A stretch of 20,343 nucleotides of DNA from a bacterium (GCA_029946075.1 JAQSDT010000685.1:1-20343); one strand, 5' to 3'; counted from the stretch's first letter, positions 1 to 7,589 are shown. Notes: generated by a model not told the origin, from the letters alone. Numbers and translations: made by a program.

Positions 1-1589
1 ACGCTTCCGACGATCTGCGCCGTAAGCGACTCGGATCCTTGCCCTTGTTCAGTAATGCTGGTCTGGCAGATCACCGACCCCTGCGCATCGAGCCGGACCG
101 CAACGCCATCCTGGGAAGAGATTTTGGCGCCACCGACGCCATAAAATGCAGCGCTGGGGTTGGTCACCTCGATGAAGCTGGCGATGCCGATACCGCGATG
201 GATATTTCTGGTCCGCAGTTCCGCCTGCTCGGCGCGTAGTGCGTCGTAGTCCATCATCTGGATCAGCTTGGACAGCGACGCGTGGTGCGAGAGTTGCTCG
301 AACCGGAGGCCCGAGGGAGACACGCAGGGATAAGCATCATCAGCAATCAGATTACGACGACGAATCTCGATCGGGTCCATACCGATCCTCATCGCCGCGA
401 GATCGACCAATCCCTCCGTCACCGAACAAGCGATCGGGTGGCCCACGGCGCGGTACTGGCACATCACGTTCTTGTTCTGGAACACGACGCGGGCTCGGGC
501 GCGATAGTTCCTCGTCACGTAAGGCCCGCCGACCAGATTGACGACCTGATTGGCCTCGATCGCGCTGGTGCGCGGATACATCGAATAGGGACCTATGCCC
601 GTGAGATCGTCAATCTCGAACGCCGTGATGGTGCCGTCACGCCTGACACCGATTTTTCCCTTGCAGCGATGGTCGCGAGCATGAATATCGGTATTGAAGC
701 TCTCGACGCGATCGGCAACGAACTTGACCGGCCGACGCAGCATTTTTGCCAGCGCATACGTCGCCATCTCGTCGGCGTAAATATGCACCTTGATGCCAAA
801 CGATCCGCCGACATCCTTGCAGATTACGCGAACCTGCGATTCCTTCAGGCCGAGGTGCAATGCTGCAATGTTTTGCACCATGTGCGGCGCCTGGGTACCC
901 TGATAGATCGTCAGGCGGGATTCAGCCGGATGCCAGTCGGCAACTACCGAGCGCGGCTCGAGCGTTACCCCGGTATGCCGCCCGAAGATAAACTCCGCCT
1001 CGATCACTTCGTCCGAATTGGCCAGTGCCTGGTCGACCGTGCCGGCGTCGTGATTTCGCTCGAAGGCAAGATTGTCGCCGAGGGATGCGTGGATAACCGG
1101 CGTCATCGGATCGAGCGCTCCACCCATGTCCGTGACGGCGTCGAGTTCGTCGTACTCGACAAGCACGTGTTCTGCAGCGTCCTCGGCCGCGGCACGGCTA
1201 CTCGCCACCACAGCGGCGACAGCCTCGCCCTGCCAGCAGACGCGGTCGACCGCGATGGCGTTCTGGGGAGCCGATTTAAGGCCCTTCAAATGCGAAAGTA
1301 CACCGACCCAGGGTGTAATGACGGCGGCCAGTTCCTCGCCAGTGACGACCGCAACCACGCCAGGCATGTTCTTTGCCGTCGTGGCGTCGATTTTCAGGAT
1401 TCGCGCATGCGCATGCGGCGAACGCAGAAACACCACATGCGCCATGCGCGAAAGCTCGATATCGCTGACATAAAGCCCACGCCCCTGCATCAACCGGTCA
1501 AGATTGGGTCGCGGAACGCTCTTGCCTATGTAGGAGTTCGGTCGGTCCAGGGCCGACAGCGCTCCAGGATTTTTGACTGACGACGTCAC
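1..1589 (-). CDS. Xanthine dehydrogenase-family molybdopterin-binding subunit (large subunit), C-terminus beyond window
   Basis: This is the catalytic molybdenum-cofactor subunit of a three-subunit hydroxylase, which inserts water-derived oxygen into an electron-poor carbon, often of an N-heterocycle or aldehyde. The frame stays open from a GTG at 1589-1587 to base 1, giving about 529 codons of a family usually near 750-800 residues. The N-terminal a/b-hammerhead type domain is followed by a Gly-rich cofactor loop, GGSFG at residues 261-265. The stretch QYRAVGHPIA (Y379, R380, H384) sits where CoxL/XdhB relatives carry the Mo active-site loop. Near the cut end, GQGSESLTAQIVGS matches the family's conserved GQG cofactor-binding segment. 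The GTG start overlaps the stop of the 2Fe-2S gene as GTGA, which indicates translational coupling. It lacks the AYRCSFR loop of true CO dehydrogenase, so CO oxidation is unlikely. The substrate is unknown. Confidence 0.93.
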   Translation of the reverse strand, partial: MTSSVKNPGALSALDRPNSYIGKSVPRPNLDRLMQGRGLYVSDIELSRMAHVVFLRSPHAHARILKIDATTAKNMPGVVAVVTGEELAAVITPWVGVLSHLKGLKSAPQNAIAVDRVCWQGEAVAAVVASSRAAAEDAAEHVLVEYDELDAVTDMGGALDPMTPVIHASLGDNLAFERNHDAGTVDQALANSDEVIEAEFIFGRHTGVTLEPRSVVADWHPAESRLTIYQGTQAPHMVQNIAALHLGLKESQVRVICKDVGGSFGIKVHIYADEMATYALAKMLRRPVKFVADRVESFNTDIHARDHRCKGKIGVRRDGTITAFEIDDLTGIGPYSMYPRTSAIEANQVVNLVGGPYVTRNYRARARVVFQNKNVMCQYRAVGHPIACSVTEGLVDLAAMRIGMDPIEIRRRNLIADDAYPCVSPSGLRFEQLSHHASLSKLIQMMDYDALRAEQAELRTRNIHRGIGIASFIEVTNPSAAFYGVGGAKISSQDGVAVRLDAQGSVICQTSITEQGQGSESLTAQIVGS

Positions 1590-2065
1590 GACGCACGCCT
1601 CGCCCGCGCCGTCGCTTCGACCGCATCGACGATCGCCTGATAGCCGGTGCAGCGGCAGTAGTTGCCGGAGAGATGTTCCCGAATCTGCTCGCGGCTCGGG
1701 TCTGCCGATCGACTTAGCAAATCCTGCGCCGCCATCAGCATTCCCGGCGTGCAGAAGCCGCACTGCAGTGCGTTCCGCTCCCGAAATGCGTGCTGCAGAT
1801 CGGTGATTTCCTCACCATCGGACAGGCCCTCGATCGTTTCAACCGAACTGTTCTGAGCCTGCACCGCCAGCATCAGGCAGGAGCGAACGATGTTACCATT
1901 GACCCGCACCGTACATGCGCCGCAGACGCCATGCTCGCAACCTACATGTGTCCCGGTCAGCTTGAGGTGCTCGCGCAGGAAATCCGCCAGATTCAGGCGC
2001 GGCAGCACGTCAGTCTCGACGCGCTCACCATTAACGCTCAGGGAAAGGGAAACCGCTGCTGTCAC
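1586..2065 (-). CDS. Xanthine dehydrogenase-family 2Fe-2S iron-sulfur subunit
   Basis: This 159-residue small subunit carries electrons from the Mo site to FAD through two [2Fe-2S] clusters. The plant-ferredoxin-like domain has C43, C48, C51 and C63 (CEHGVCGAC plus a downstream Cys). The C-terminal four-helix domain has C102, C105, C137 and C139 (CGFC and CRC). All eight ligands are present and the length is typical. A longer open frame reaches 2116, but the GTG at 2065-2063 is preferred: it gives the normal N-terminus just before SLSLSVNG, and it overlaps the TGA of the FAD gene as GTGA. The downstream junction has the same GTGA architecture, so the three subunits are probably made in step. 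Confidence 0.96.
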   Translation of the reverse strand: MTAAVSLSLSVNGERVETDVLPRLNLADFLREHLKLTGTHVGCEHGVCGACTVRVNGNIVRSCLMLAVQAQNSSVETIEGLSDGEEITDLQHAFRERNALQCGFCTPGMLMAAQDLLSRSADPSREQIREHLSGNYCRCTGYQAIVDAVEATARARRAS

Positions 2066-2943
2066 GACGGCATTCCTGCATGGAGGTCGGAACGGGAAAG
2101 CAGGGACGACACGCAACGTGCAAGCAATACGTTCGCCAGGTGCCGGCGCATGGCCGGCGTTGCCTGTTGATCTTCCGCGGGCACGATCTCCTGGGCCAAT
2201 GCGGAGGATATTTCGGACAGCAATGCTGGCGTGACCGCAACGTTGACGAGCCTGCGAGCGGCCTGCGCTAGCAGCGGCCGGTCACCTACGGCAAAGAAAC
2301 CAAGCCTCAGTTCGGTAAATCGGTCGTTGCTCAGGCTCGCCTGGGCCGCAAGTCCGACGATAGCGTAGTCACCATGCCGACGAGCGAACTCCTGAAAGAA
2401 GTATCGGGAATCCCTGGCTGTCGCCGGAACTTCGATGGACACCAGCAATTCCAGCGGCGAAAGTGCGGTCTCATAAATGCCAGTGAAAAACACCGTTGCC
2501 GCGATGCGTCGCTCGCCCGCCGGCCCCCGGGCAATGATCGTCGCTCCGAGTGCGACCATGCAGGCCGGCAGCTCCGAGGCAGGGTCGGCATGCGCCAGAC
2601 TGCCTCCTATCGTGCCCCGATTGCGGATGGCGGGATGAGCGACGTGGGCAACGGCTGCTGTCAGCAAGGGGGCGTGGGCGGCGACCTCAGGAGAGTTCAG
2701 CAGATCGACATGGCGGGTCAGCGCGCCGATGGTGAGAACGCCGTCCTTCACCTCAATTCCGCGCAGTTCGGCCAGTTCTCCAATATCGACGAGAAACTCC
2801 GGTGAGATCAACCGCAGGTTCATGGCCGGCATCAGGCTCTGGCCGCCTGACAACACCTTGGCCTTGTCACCGTGCGCAGCCAGCAGATCCAGCGCGTGCA
2901 CCACGCTGGTTGCGCGCGCGTAGGCGAAAGCCGCAGCTTTCAT
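2062..2943 (-). CDS. Xanthine dehydrogenase-family FAD-binding subunit (medium subunit)
   Basis: This is the 293-residue FAD-binding subunit of the Mo hydroxylase and the first gene of the leftward operon. The N-terminal PCMH-type FAD domain has LSGGQSL at residues 31-37 and the second FAD-contact motif IRNRGTIGGSLAHADPASE from residue 106. The C-terminal part matches the CO dehydrogenase flavoprotein C-terminal domain. The ATG at 2943-2941 was chosen over an in-frame ATG at 2976 because GGGAGG lies 9 bases upstream of it and the protein then begins MKAAAFAYAR, as relatives do. Electrons pass from the two Fe-S clusters to FAD and then to an unknown acceptor. All three subunits are intact in the visible sequence, so the enzyme is likely functional. 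Confidence 0.95.
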   Translation of the reverse strand: MKAAAFAYARATSVVHALDLLAAHGDKAKVLSGGQSLMPAMNLRLISPEFLVDIGELAELRGIEVKDGVLTIGALTRHVDLLNSPEVAAHAPLLTAAVAHVAHPAIRNRGTIGGSLAHADPASELPACMVALGATIIARGPAGERRIAATVFFTGIYETALSPLELLVSIEVPATARDSRYFFQEFARRHGDYAIVGLAAQASLSNDRFTELRLGFFAVGDRPLLAQAARRLVNVAVTPALLSEISSALAQEIVPAEDQQATPAMRRHLANVLLARCVSSLLSRSDLHAGMPS

Positions 2944-3116
2944 TCGACGTGACCTCCCGAGGCCGGATGTCGGCATTTTTTTTGGATTAGAGGGCTGCGC
3001 CCCCTAAACGTCAAGTTTGTTTATGGAATGAATATTGGGAGTTTGGCCTTGTCATCACGCGGCGAAGCAAGCACGTTCCACAGGCAAAAAAGCCTGCCTT
3101 TTGGGAAGAGCAGACC
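2944..3116. promoter_or_regulatory. Divergent intergenic region between the Mo hydroxylase operon and the monooxygenase/deacetylase operon
   Basis: This 173-base AT-richer spacer must hold promoters for both divergent operons. It contains an A/T run near 2976-2985 and an AT-rich stretch (TTTGTTTATGGAATGAATATT, abbreviated here by its position 3015-3035) that could contain a rightward promoter. It also has a perfect 5-bp hairpin, CAGGC-AAAAAA-GCCTG at 3081-3096, in the presumed leader of the rightward genes, followed by CCTTTT. No regulator gene or clear operator is visible. Promoter hexamers cannot be assigned with confidence. Confidence 0.45.
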
Positions 3117-4220
3117 ATGAAGCTCGGATTCTTTACAATGCCGATCCATCCTCTGGACAAGGACTGGCGGCGTTCACTGCAGGAAGACCGCGAGGCTTTC
3201 CTGCTCGCCGACGAGCTTGGGTTCACCGAGGCCTACGTCGGCGAGCACGTCACCGACAGGGCCGAAACCATTACTTCCTGCATCGCCTTCATTGCGTGGC
3301 TGGCAGCTGCAACCAGGCAAATCAAACTCGGCACCGGCACTGTCAATATGCCGAACGCTCATCCGGCCGCCGTCGCTGCCTCGATCGCCATGCTGGACCA
3401 CATGCTCGATGGCCGCCTGATCTTCGGCATCAGCCCGGGAGGCCTGCTCTCGGATGCAGAAGTGTTCGGCAATCTCGAAGCCGACAGGAACGCCATGTTC
3501 CTGGAAGCCATCAATCAGGTGCTTGAGATCTGGGCGAGCCAACCGCCCTACAATCTCCAGGGCAAGTACTGGAACATATCGGTCGAGAAAACTTTGATCG
3601 AGGACATCGGCCAGGGGTACATTCCCGGCCCCTTGCAGCGACCACACCCGCCCATCGTGGTGACGGCAGTTGCACCGTTTTCCAAGGGCGTAACGGAGGC
3701 CGCGGCCCGCGGCTGGGATCCGATATCGGCAAACTTCCTCATGCCCGCCTGGGTGAAGAGCCACTGGCCGAAATATGTCGAAGGATGCGAACGGGCTGGC
3801 CGCCCTGCAGACGCAGCGAACTGGCGCGTAGCGAAAAGCATATTCGTGGCCAGGGACGCAGAGACCGCAAAAGCTTATGCGACCGATCCTGGCGGTCCCT
3901 ACGCCTTCTACTATCACTCATTGTTTACAAAGCTGAAGCGCAACGGCCGGATCGAGCTTTTCAAAACACGTCGCGACCAGCCCGACGACGAGGTAACGCT
4001 GGAGTCGATCTGCGAGAAACTGGTTATCTACGGGACGCCGGACAGCGTCGCCGATCAGATCCTGGCATTTCAGGAAGAGACTGGCTCTTTTGGCACCTTG
4101 CTCTATGCCGGCAAGGACTGGAAAGACAGGGAACTTGGGCGCCGATCGATGATCCTGATGGCTGAAGAAGTAATGCCGCTGGTGAACGCCGGGACGTCGA
4201 GGCGCTCTACGGCCAGGTAA
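3117..4220 (+). CDS. LLM-class (luciferase-like) flavin-dependent monooxygenase
   Basis: This 367-residue protein has the bacterial luciferase-like TIM-barrel fold, whose members use FMNH2 (or F420) with O2. Visible family marks are the first strand KLGFFTMPIHP, GEHVTD near residue 40, IKLGTGTVNMPNAHP near residues 75-90, and the LDGRLIFGISPGG region that follows. The ATG at 3117 is preceded by GGAAGAG. The length fits the group containing LimB-like monooxygenases and the ring-opening RutA. It is the first gene of a rightward pair and lies 26 bases before the deacetylase-like gene. A flavin reductase encoded further right could supply reduced flavin. Whether this enzyme hydroxylates, epoxidises or opens an amide-containing ring cannot be decided here. 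Confidence 0.9.
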   Translation: MKLGFFTMPIHPLDKDWRRSLQEDREAFLLADELGFTEAYVGEHVTDRAETITSCIAFIAWLAAATRQIKLGTGTVNMPNAHPAAVAASIAMLDHMLDGRLIFGISPGGLLSDAEVFGNLEADRNAMFLEAINQVLEIWASQPPYNLQGKYWNISVEKTLIEDIGQGYIPGPLQRPHPPIVVTAVAPFSKGVTEAAARGWDPISANFLMPAWVKSHWPKYVEGCERAGRPADAANWRVAKSIFVARDAETAKAYATDPGGPYAFYYHSLFTKLKRNGRIELFKTRRDQPDDEVTLESICEKLVIYGTPDSVADQILAFQEETGSFGTLLYAGKDWKDRELGRRSMILMAEEVMPLVNAGTSRRSTAR

Positions 4221-4246
4221 CAGACAGTACAGTAAGGAAGCTTGCC

Positions 4247-5122
4247 GTGGCACTCAGCGATCGCATCCCCTACCAAGCCCTGATTGACCGGCCAAGATTG
4301 ACATTGCCGGGCGGCAAGAAGCTGGCGGTGTGGGTTATCCTCAACGTCGAGGAATGGCGTATTGAAAACGCCATGCCGCGGACCGTATTGAGCCCGCCGA
4401 TGGGACAGCCACTGCTGCCTGACGTGCCCAACTGGTCCTGGCATGAATACGGAATGCGGGCCGGCTTCTGGCGCCAATTCAAGGCACTGACCGATCGCAA
4501 TGTACCGGTCACGCTCGCGCTCAACGCGAACGTCTGCAACACTTACCCGCGAGTGGCGTCTGCCGCACTTGAAGCGGGCTTTGAGTTCATGGGCCACGGA
4601 TTCATGCAGGGCCCGATGCATAAGCTTCCCGATCAGGGCGACGCGATCAAGCGCTCCGTCGAGACGATTGCAAAGTTTACGGGGAAGTCACCGCGATCGT
4701 GGGAAAGCCCCGGTTTGACGGAAACCGACGAGACGCTCGATCTGTTGCGCCTCAATGGTATCGAATATGTAGCAGACTGGGTGATCGACGATCTTCCACA
4801 GGATATCGCCACGCTTCACGGCGCCATCACGACGATCCCCTATTCCGTCGAGACCAACGATATTGTCATTCACGCGTTGCAACATTTGCCTTCCGAACAA
4901 TTCCTGAAACGCTGCACCGATCAGTTCGACCGGCTCTATCTGGAAGGCGCGTCGAACGCGAGGGTCATGGCGATCTCGGTTCATCCTTACATCACGGGCG
5001 TGCCGCACCGGATCAAATATTTCGAAGCGCTGCTCGACTATGTGATCAGCCACGACGGCGTAGCACTGATGACGGCCAGCGAGATCGGCGATTGGTACCG
5101 TGCGGCGATGGCGACGAAATAG
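4247..5122 (+). CDS. Polysaccharide deacetylase-family hydrolase, PuuE/allantoinase-like
   Basis: This 291-residue protein has the NodB/polysaccharide deacetylase fold. It resembles the PuuE-like branch, which hydrolyses small cyclic or linear amides rather than sugar polymers. Visible marks are NVEEW (33-37), WSWHEYGMRAG (63-73), FMGHGFMQGPMH (114-125) with candidate metal-binding His residues, a long WESPGLTETDETL segment, and SVHPYITGVPHR (from 244). There is no signal peptide, so it is cytoplasmic, which argues against a cell-wall substrate. The GTG start at 4247 has AAGGAAG 6 bases upstream. It follows the LLM monooxygenase by 26 bases. The inferred role is hydrolysis of an amide or formyl-type ring-opening product. 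Confidence 0.88.
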   Translation: MALSDRIPYQALIDRPRLTLPGGKKLAVWVILNVEEWRIENAMPRTVLSPPMGQPLLPDVPNWSWHEYGMRAGFWRQFKALTDRNVPVTLALNANVCNTYPRVASAALEAGFEFMGHGFMQGPMHKLPDQGDAIKRSVETIAKFTGKSPRSWESPGLTETDETLDLLRLNGIEYVADWVIDDLPQDIATLHGAITTIPYSVETNDIVIHALQHLPSEQFLKRCTDQFDRLYLEGASNARVMAISVHPYITGVPHRIKYFEALLDYVISHDGVALMTASEIGDWYRAAMATK

Positions 5123-5162
5123 ATCGCCAGCCGACCTGATGTCGCAACGCGCCTCACGCCCT

Positions 5163-5717
5163 TTACGATGACTTGCCGTCATCCCCGCCACTGAACCGGC
5201 CAAAGCCACCGCGTGCAAACAACAGCGGTTCCTGCCGGTTATAGGCATAGGCTTCGACGGCGCCCAGGAAGATGATGTGATCGCCGCCATAATACCGATT
5301 GGCGGCCCGGCATTGGAAATTCGCAACACTATCGGCAAGCACGGGCGCATTGCCGAGCCCGCGCGTCCAGCTTACCCCGGCAAATTTGTCACCCGCCGAC
5401 TTTGCGAATTGCGACGCCAGCGCCTGCTGGGAAGCACCGAGAACGTTGACGGTAAAGTGGCTTGCATTCTGAAAGATCGAAAGACCTTGCGAAAACATGC
5501 CAAGGCTCCACAGCACCAGCGGCGGATTGAGCGACACGGAGGCAAAAGAGTTGCAGGTCACGCCGTACGGTTTTCCGTCAGCGGCCATCGCCGTCACGAT
5601 CGTAACACCGGTAGCGAAGGTACCGAGCGCATTGCGAAAGTCGCGGGGGTCGATCGCCGAATTATCGCTGGCAAACTCATTGGCCGGATCAGCCGGATGC
5701 TTGGGTGCGTCAGACAT
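5163..5717 (-). CDS. Flavin reductase family protein (HpaC/RutF-like)
   Basis: This 184-residue NAD(P)H:flavin oxidoreductase supplies reduced FMN or FAD to a partner monooxygenase. After a roughly 20-residue disordered N-terminus come FRNALGTFATGVTIVTA, GVTCNSFASVSLNPPLVLWSL, HFTVNVL and GDHIIFLGAVEA, the usual order of the flavin reductase-like split-barrel domain. The ATG lies 10 bases after the stop of the upstream flavin monooxygenase gene, with TGAGG about 9 bases before it. The two genes therefore form a two-component monooxygenase operon. The same reductase could also serve the LLM enzyme encoded convergently about 1 kb away. Only 40 bases separate its stop from the deacetylase stop, with no clear terminator hairpin. 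Confidence 0.94.
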   Translation of the reverse strand: MSDAPKHPADPANEFASDNSAIDPRDFRNALGTFATGVTIVTAMAADGKPYGVTCNSFASVSLNPPLVLWSLGMFSQGLSIFQNASHFTVNVLGASQQALASQFAKSAGDKFAGVSWTRGLGNAPVLADSVANFQCRAANRYYGGDHIIFLGAVEAYAYNRQEPLLFARGGFGRFSGGDDGKSS

Positions 5718-5727
5718 CCGTCGGGCC

Positions 5728-6954
5728 TCAGAGCGTCAGATTTTCGGACGGCAAGCCAAGCGCCACGCGTCCGTAATTGGTTCCCGCCGCATCGAAATTA
5801 AAGGCGAGATGTGAGTTCACCGCATGGGCATCGCGGAACTGCCGTTGCAATGCACCCGACGTAAACAGGCTGCGTGCGCCGGCCGCGGCGAATAGCAGGG
5901 ACACCGCTTCGGTGCAGAGGCCCACCGAATAGGCTCCATCCCGTCGCAGTCTCGTTTTTCCAGCAAGATCCGGAGCGTGAGAGCGCCGCGCATCAGACAT
6001 CGCATCGATACAGTTGGTGCGCATGATCAGTCGAGCGGCGTCGATTTTGGCGGATGCCTCAGCAATCTTGATTTGGGTCGTCTGCATGTCGCTTAGCTTG
6101 GCGCGATTGTATGTCGAAGCCCGGTGCCGGGCATACTCGACGTAGTCATCCAGACAAGCCTGTGCATTTCCCAAGCCGACACCAGACAGGACATAGGGGA
6201 ATAGCGAGAAGACCGGCAGCGCATACAAGGCGTTTGGATTGACGGTACTTCCGGGCGTCGGCCCACCGGCCAGATCGCTGATCGCAATCGTCATTTCATC
6301 CGCTACGAAAGCGTCGGTAACCCTGACATCGTTGGATCCCGTGCCGCACAAGCCGGTCGCATTCCAGGTATCGCTGATGGTGTACTGACGCCTGTTCAGC
6401 AGAAATATCCGGTACTCAATGCCGTCGGCATCGTCTTCGGAAGAAACCACACTCGCAAGCATGTTCCAGTCACAGGACTCGACGCCCGATGAGAACGGCC
6501 AGTGACCGTTCAGCACATATCCACCATCTACCTTCCTGGCGCGACCAGCCGGAAAGATGAATGACGACGCGATCAGAGCGTTTGCATCCTTGTCCCAGAC
6601 GGCGGCTTGGGCTCGATGGTCAAACATCCCCAGCATCCAGTGATGGCTCGCCAGATTGGCGAAATTCCACGCGACGGAAGCATCGGCCTGTCCCAGCGCA
6701 TCGGCGCAATCAACGAGGGCAATATAATCCAGCTCGGAGCCGCCTACGCGTTTGGGCTGTATAATTCGGAAGAGTCCGGCTTCATGCAACTCACGCTCGG
6801 TTTCCGGCGGCAGGCGCCTGAGTTCTTCGGTTCTGGACGCGCGTTCGCGCAATGCCGGAATGAGTGCCTTCGCACGCGCCAGCATGGCGGCATAGGCATC
6901 CGAACCCGGCCCCGCGGGCGAGCTGGCATCCGGCCTGCGGTTGTCTCCGACCAT
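5728..6954 (-). CDS. Flavin-dependent monooxygenase, acyl-CoA dehydrogenase fold (HpaB/HsaA/IacA-type oxygenase component)
   Basis: This 408-residue protein is most likely the oxygenase half of a two-component group D monooxygenase that hydroxylates an aromatic ring with reduced flavin from the adjacent reductase. The N-terminal helical domain (ELHEAGLFRIIQPKRVGG) is followed by DASVAWNFANLASHHWMLG, the beta-domain signature GGYVLNGHWPFSSGVESCDW, WNATGLCGTGSNDVRVTDAFV, and a C-terminal helical domain ending HLAFNFDAAGTNYGRVALG. This arrangement is that of HsaA and A. baumannii C2-type oxygenases, which lack the catalytic Glu of true acyl-CoA dehydrogenases. The ATG at 6954 is preferred over 6960 because GGGGAA then sits at a proper distance. 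A desulfurase-like (DszC) function is an alternative. Confidence 0.9.
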   Translation of the reverse strand: MVGDNRRPDASSPAGPGSDAYAAMLARAKALIPALRERASRTEELRRLPPETERELHEAGLFRIIQPKRVGGSELDYIALVDCADALGQADASVAWNFANLASHHWMLGMFDHRAQAAVWDKDANALIASSFIFPAGRARKVDGGYVLNGHWPFSSGVESCDWNMLASVVSSEDDADGIEYRIFLLNRRQYTISDTWNATGLCGTGSNDVRVTDAFVADEMTIAISDLAGGPTPGSTVNPNALYALPVFSLFPYVLSGVGLGNAQACLDDYVEYARHRASTYNRAKLSDMQTTQIKIAEASAKIDAARLIMRTNCIDAMSDARRSHAPDLAGKTRLRRDGAYSVGLCTEAVSLLFAAAGARSLFTSGALQRQFRDAHAVNSHLAFNFDAAGTNYGRVALGLPSENLTL

Positions 6955-7091
6955 TGGCATTTCCCCGCTCGCGCCGTCGAATTGGATACAGTCGAGCCCT
7001 GCCAGTTTACCGTCTGGTCATCAGGGATCAAGGCGCACCGAAAGCATGGCTACTCCACCGCAATGCGTTGGTGGCCCCGAAACGAATGAAA

Positions 7092-7118
7092 GCCCGGCAG
7101 CCTCGACGGCCACCGGGC
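7092..7118 (-). terminator. Hairpin terminator downstream of the phage lysis/late genes
   Basis: The top strand shows a two-tier hairpin: GCCCGG (7092-7097) pairs with CCGGGC (7113-7118). A symmetric CA/CA mismatch separates an inner GCC (7100-7102) / GGC (7108-7110) stem with a 5-base loop. Read leftward it is followed by TTTCATT, a short T tract. It sits 35 bases after the last leftward phage gene, where a late-operon terminator is expected. The weak T tract limits confidence. Confidence 0.6.
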
Positions 7119-7153
7119 AAGCGGGGAGAGCGGGATAGCAACGAATCACGGCT

Positions 7154-7585
7154 CTAATATCGAATGAGCTTGCGCCAATATAGGGTACTTGGCCAGGCCC
7201 AGGGATGCCTGGGTCTGAATAGAGAGTACCCGGCGCGAATGAAGTTGTTGGCAGAGGGCAGGTTATCGGTGGTATCGGAGACGATCGAAGACCATCCGAT
7301 TAGCCGCGCACGTGACTCCAGGGCGCGCATCATGCGCAGCTGAAGACGATGCCCGAAATGCTTCTCCAGGACGCCGACACGGCAAAAATAACCGGCATTC
7401 GACACATGCGTCGAGGGTACGACGCCTGCGAAGGCTACCGGCTCGGCCTCCCTGAAGGCCAGCCACCAGTGGCCGTGCTCGAACTCAGGTACGGGCGCGG
7501 CGTGCAGAAACGTCGACCGATGCAGATCGGTCAGCACATCGACAATATCTTCATCCAGGGCATCGACTTCGCGAATTCGATACAT
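7154..7585 (-). CDS. GNAT-family N-acetyltransferase-like protein at the end of the phage late operon
   Basis: This 143-residue protein looks like a GNAT acetyltransferase: HWWLAFREAEPVAFAGVVPS forms the central beta-hairpin, GYFCRVGVLEKHFGHRLQLRM the acetyl-CoA loop region (a degenerate R/Q-x-x-G-x-G/A), and SANNFIRAGYSLF the usual C-terminal SANNF element. The open frame extends to 7648, but the ATG at 7585 gives a standard N-terminus (MYRIREVD) and overlaps nothing. The preceding gene ends at 7590. Substrate unknown; it might modify a host or phage component. It is the last leftward gene before the terminator-like hairpin. Confidence 0.82.
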   Translation of the reverse strand: MYRIREVDALDEDIVDVLTDLHRSTFLHAAPVPEFEHGHWWLAFREAEPVAFAGVVPSTHVSNAGYFCRVGVLEKHFGHRLQLRMMRALESRARLIGWSSIVSDTTDNLPSANNFIRAGYSLFRPRHPWAWPSTLYWRKLIRY

Positions 7586-7589
7586 CGGC

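Noticed and set aside
282..1580. A 432-codon open frame on the plus strand
   Set aside because: It lies antisense to the Mo hydroxylase large subunit, whose cofactor motifs are clear in the minus frame. The plus-strand translation is Arg/His-rich with no domain, typical of a high-GC shadow.
2062..2976. Purine catabolism (true xanthine dehydrogenase with allantoinase) as the role of the locus
   Set aside because: A PuuE-like hydrolase plus an XDH family enzyme fits superficially, but the Mo enzyme has CODH-type separate subunits and the accompanying two-component aromatic monooxygenase and LLM enzyme are not part of purine breakdown. No uricase, OHCU decarboxylase or HIU hydrolase is present.
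3174..3917. A 247-codon open frame antisense to the LLM monooxygenase
   Set aside because: It is a shadow of the well-supported plus-strand gene, with no recognisable motifs or ribosome site.
4688..5350. A 220-codon minus-strand frame over the deacetylase 3' end and flavin reductase end
   Set aside because: It overlaps two well-supported genes and crosses their convergent gap. The sequence is Arg/His-rich without motifs.
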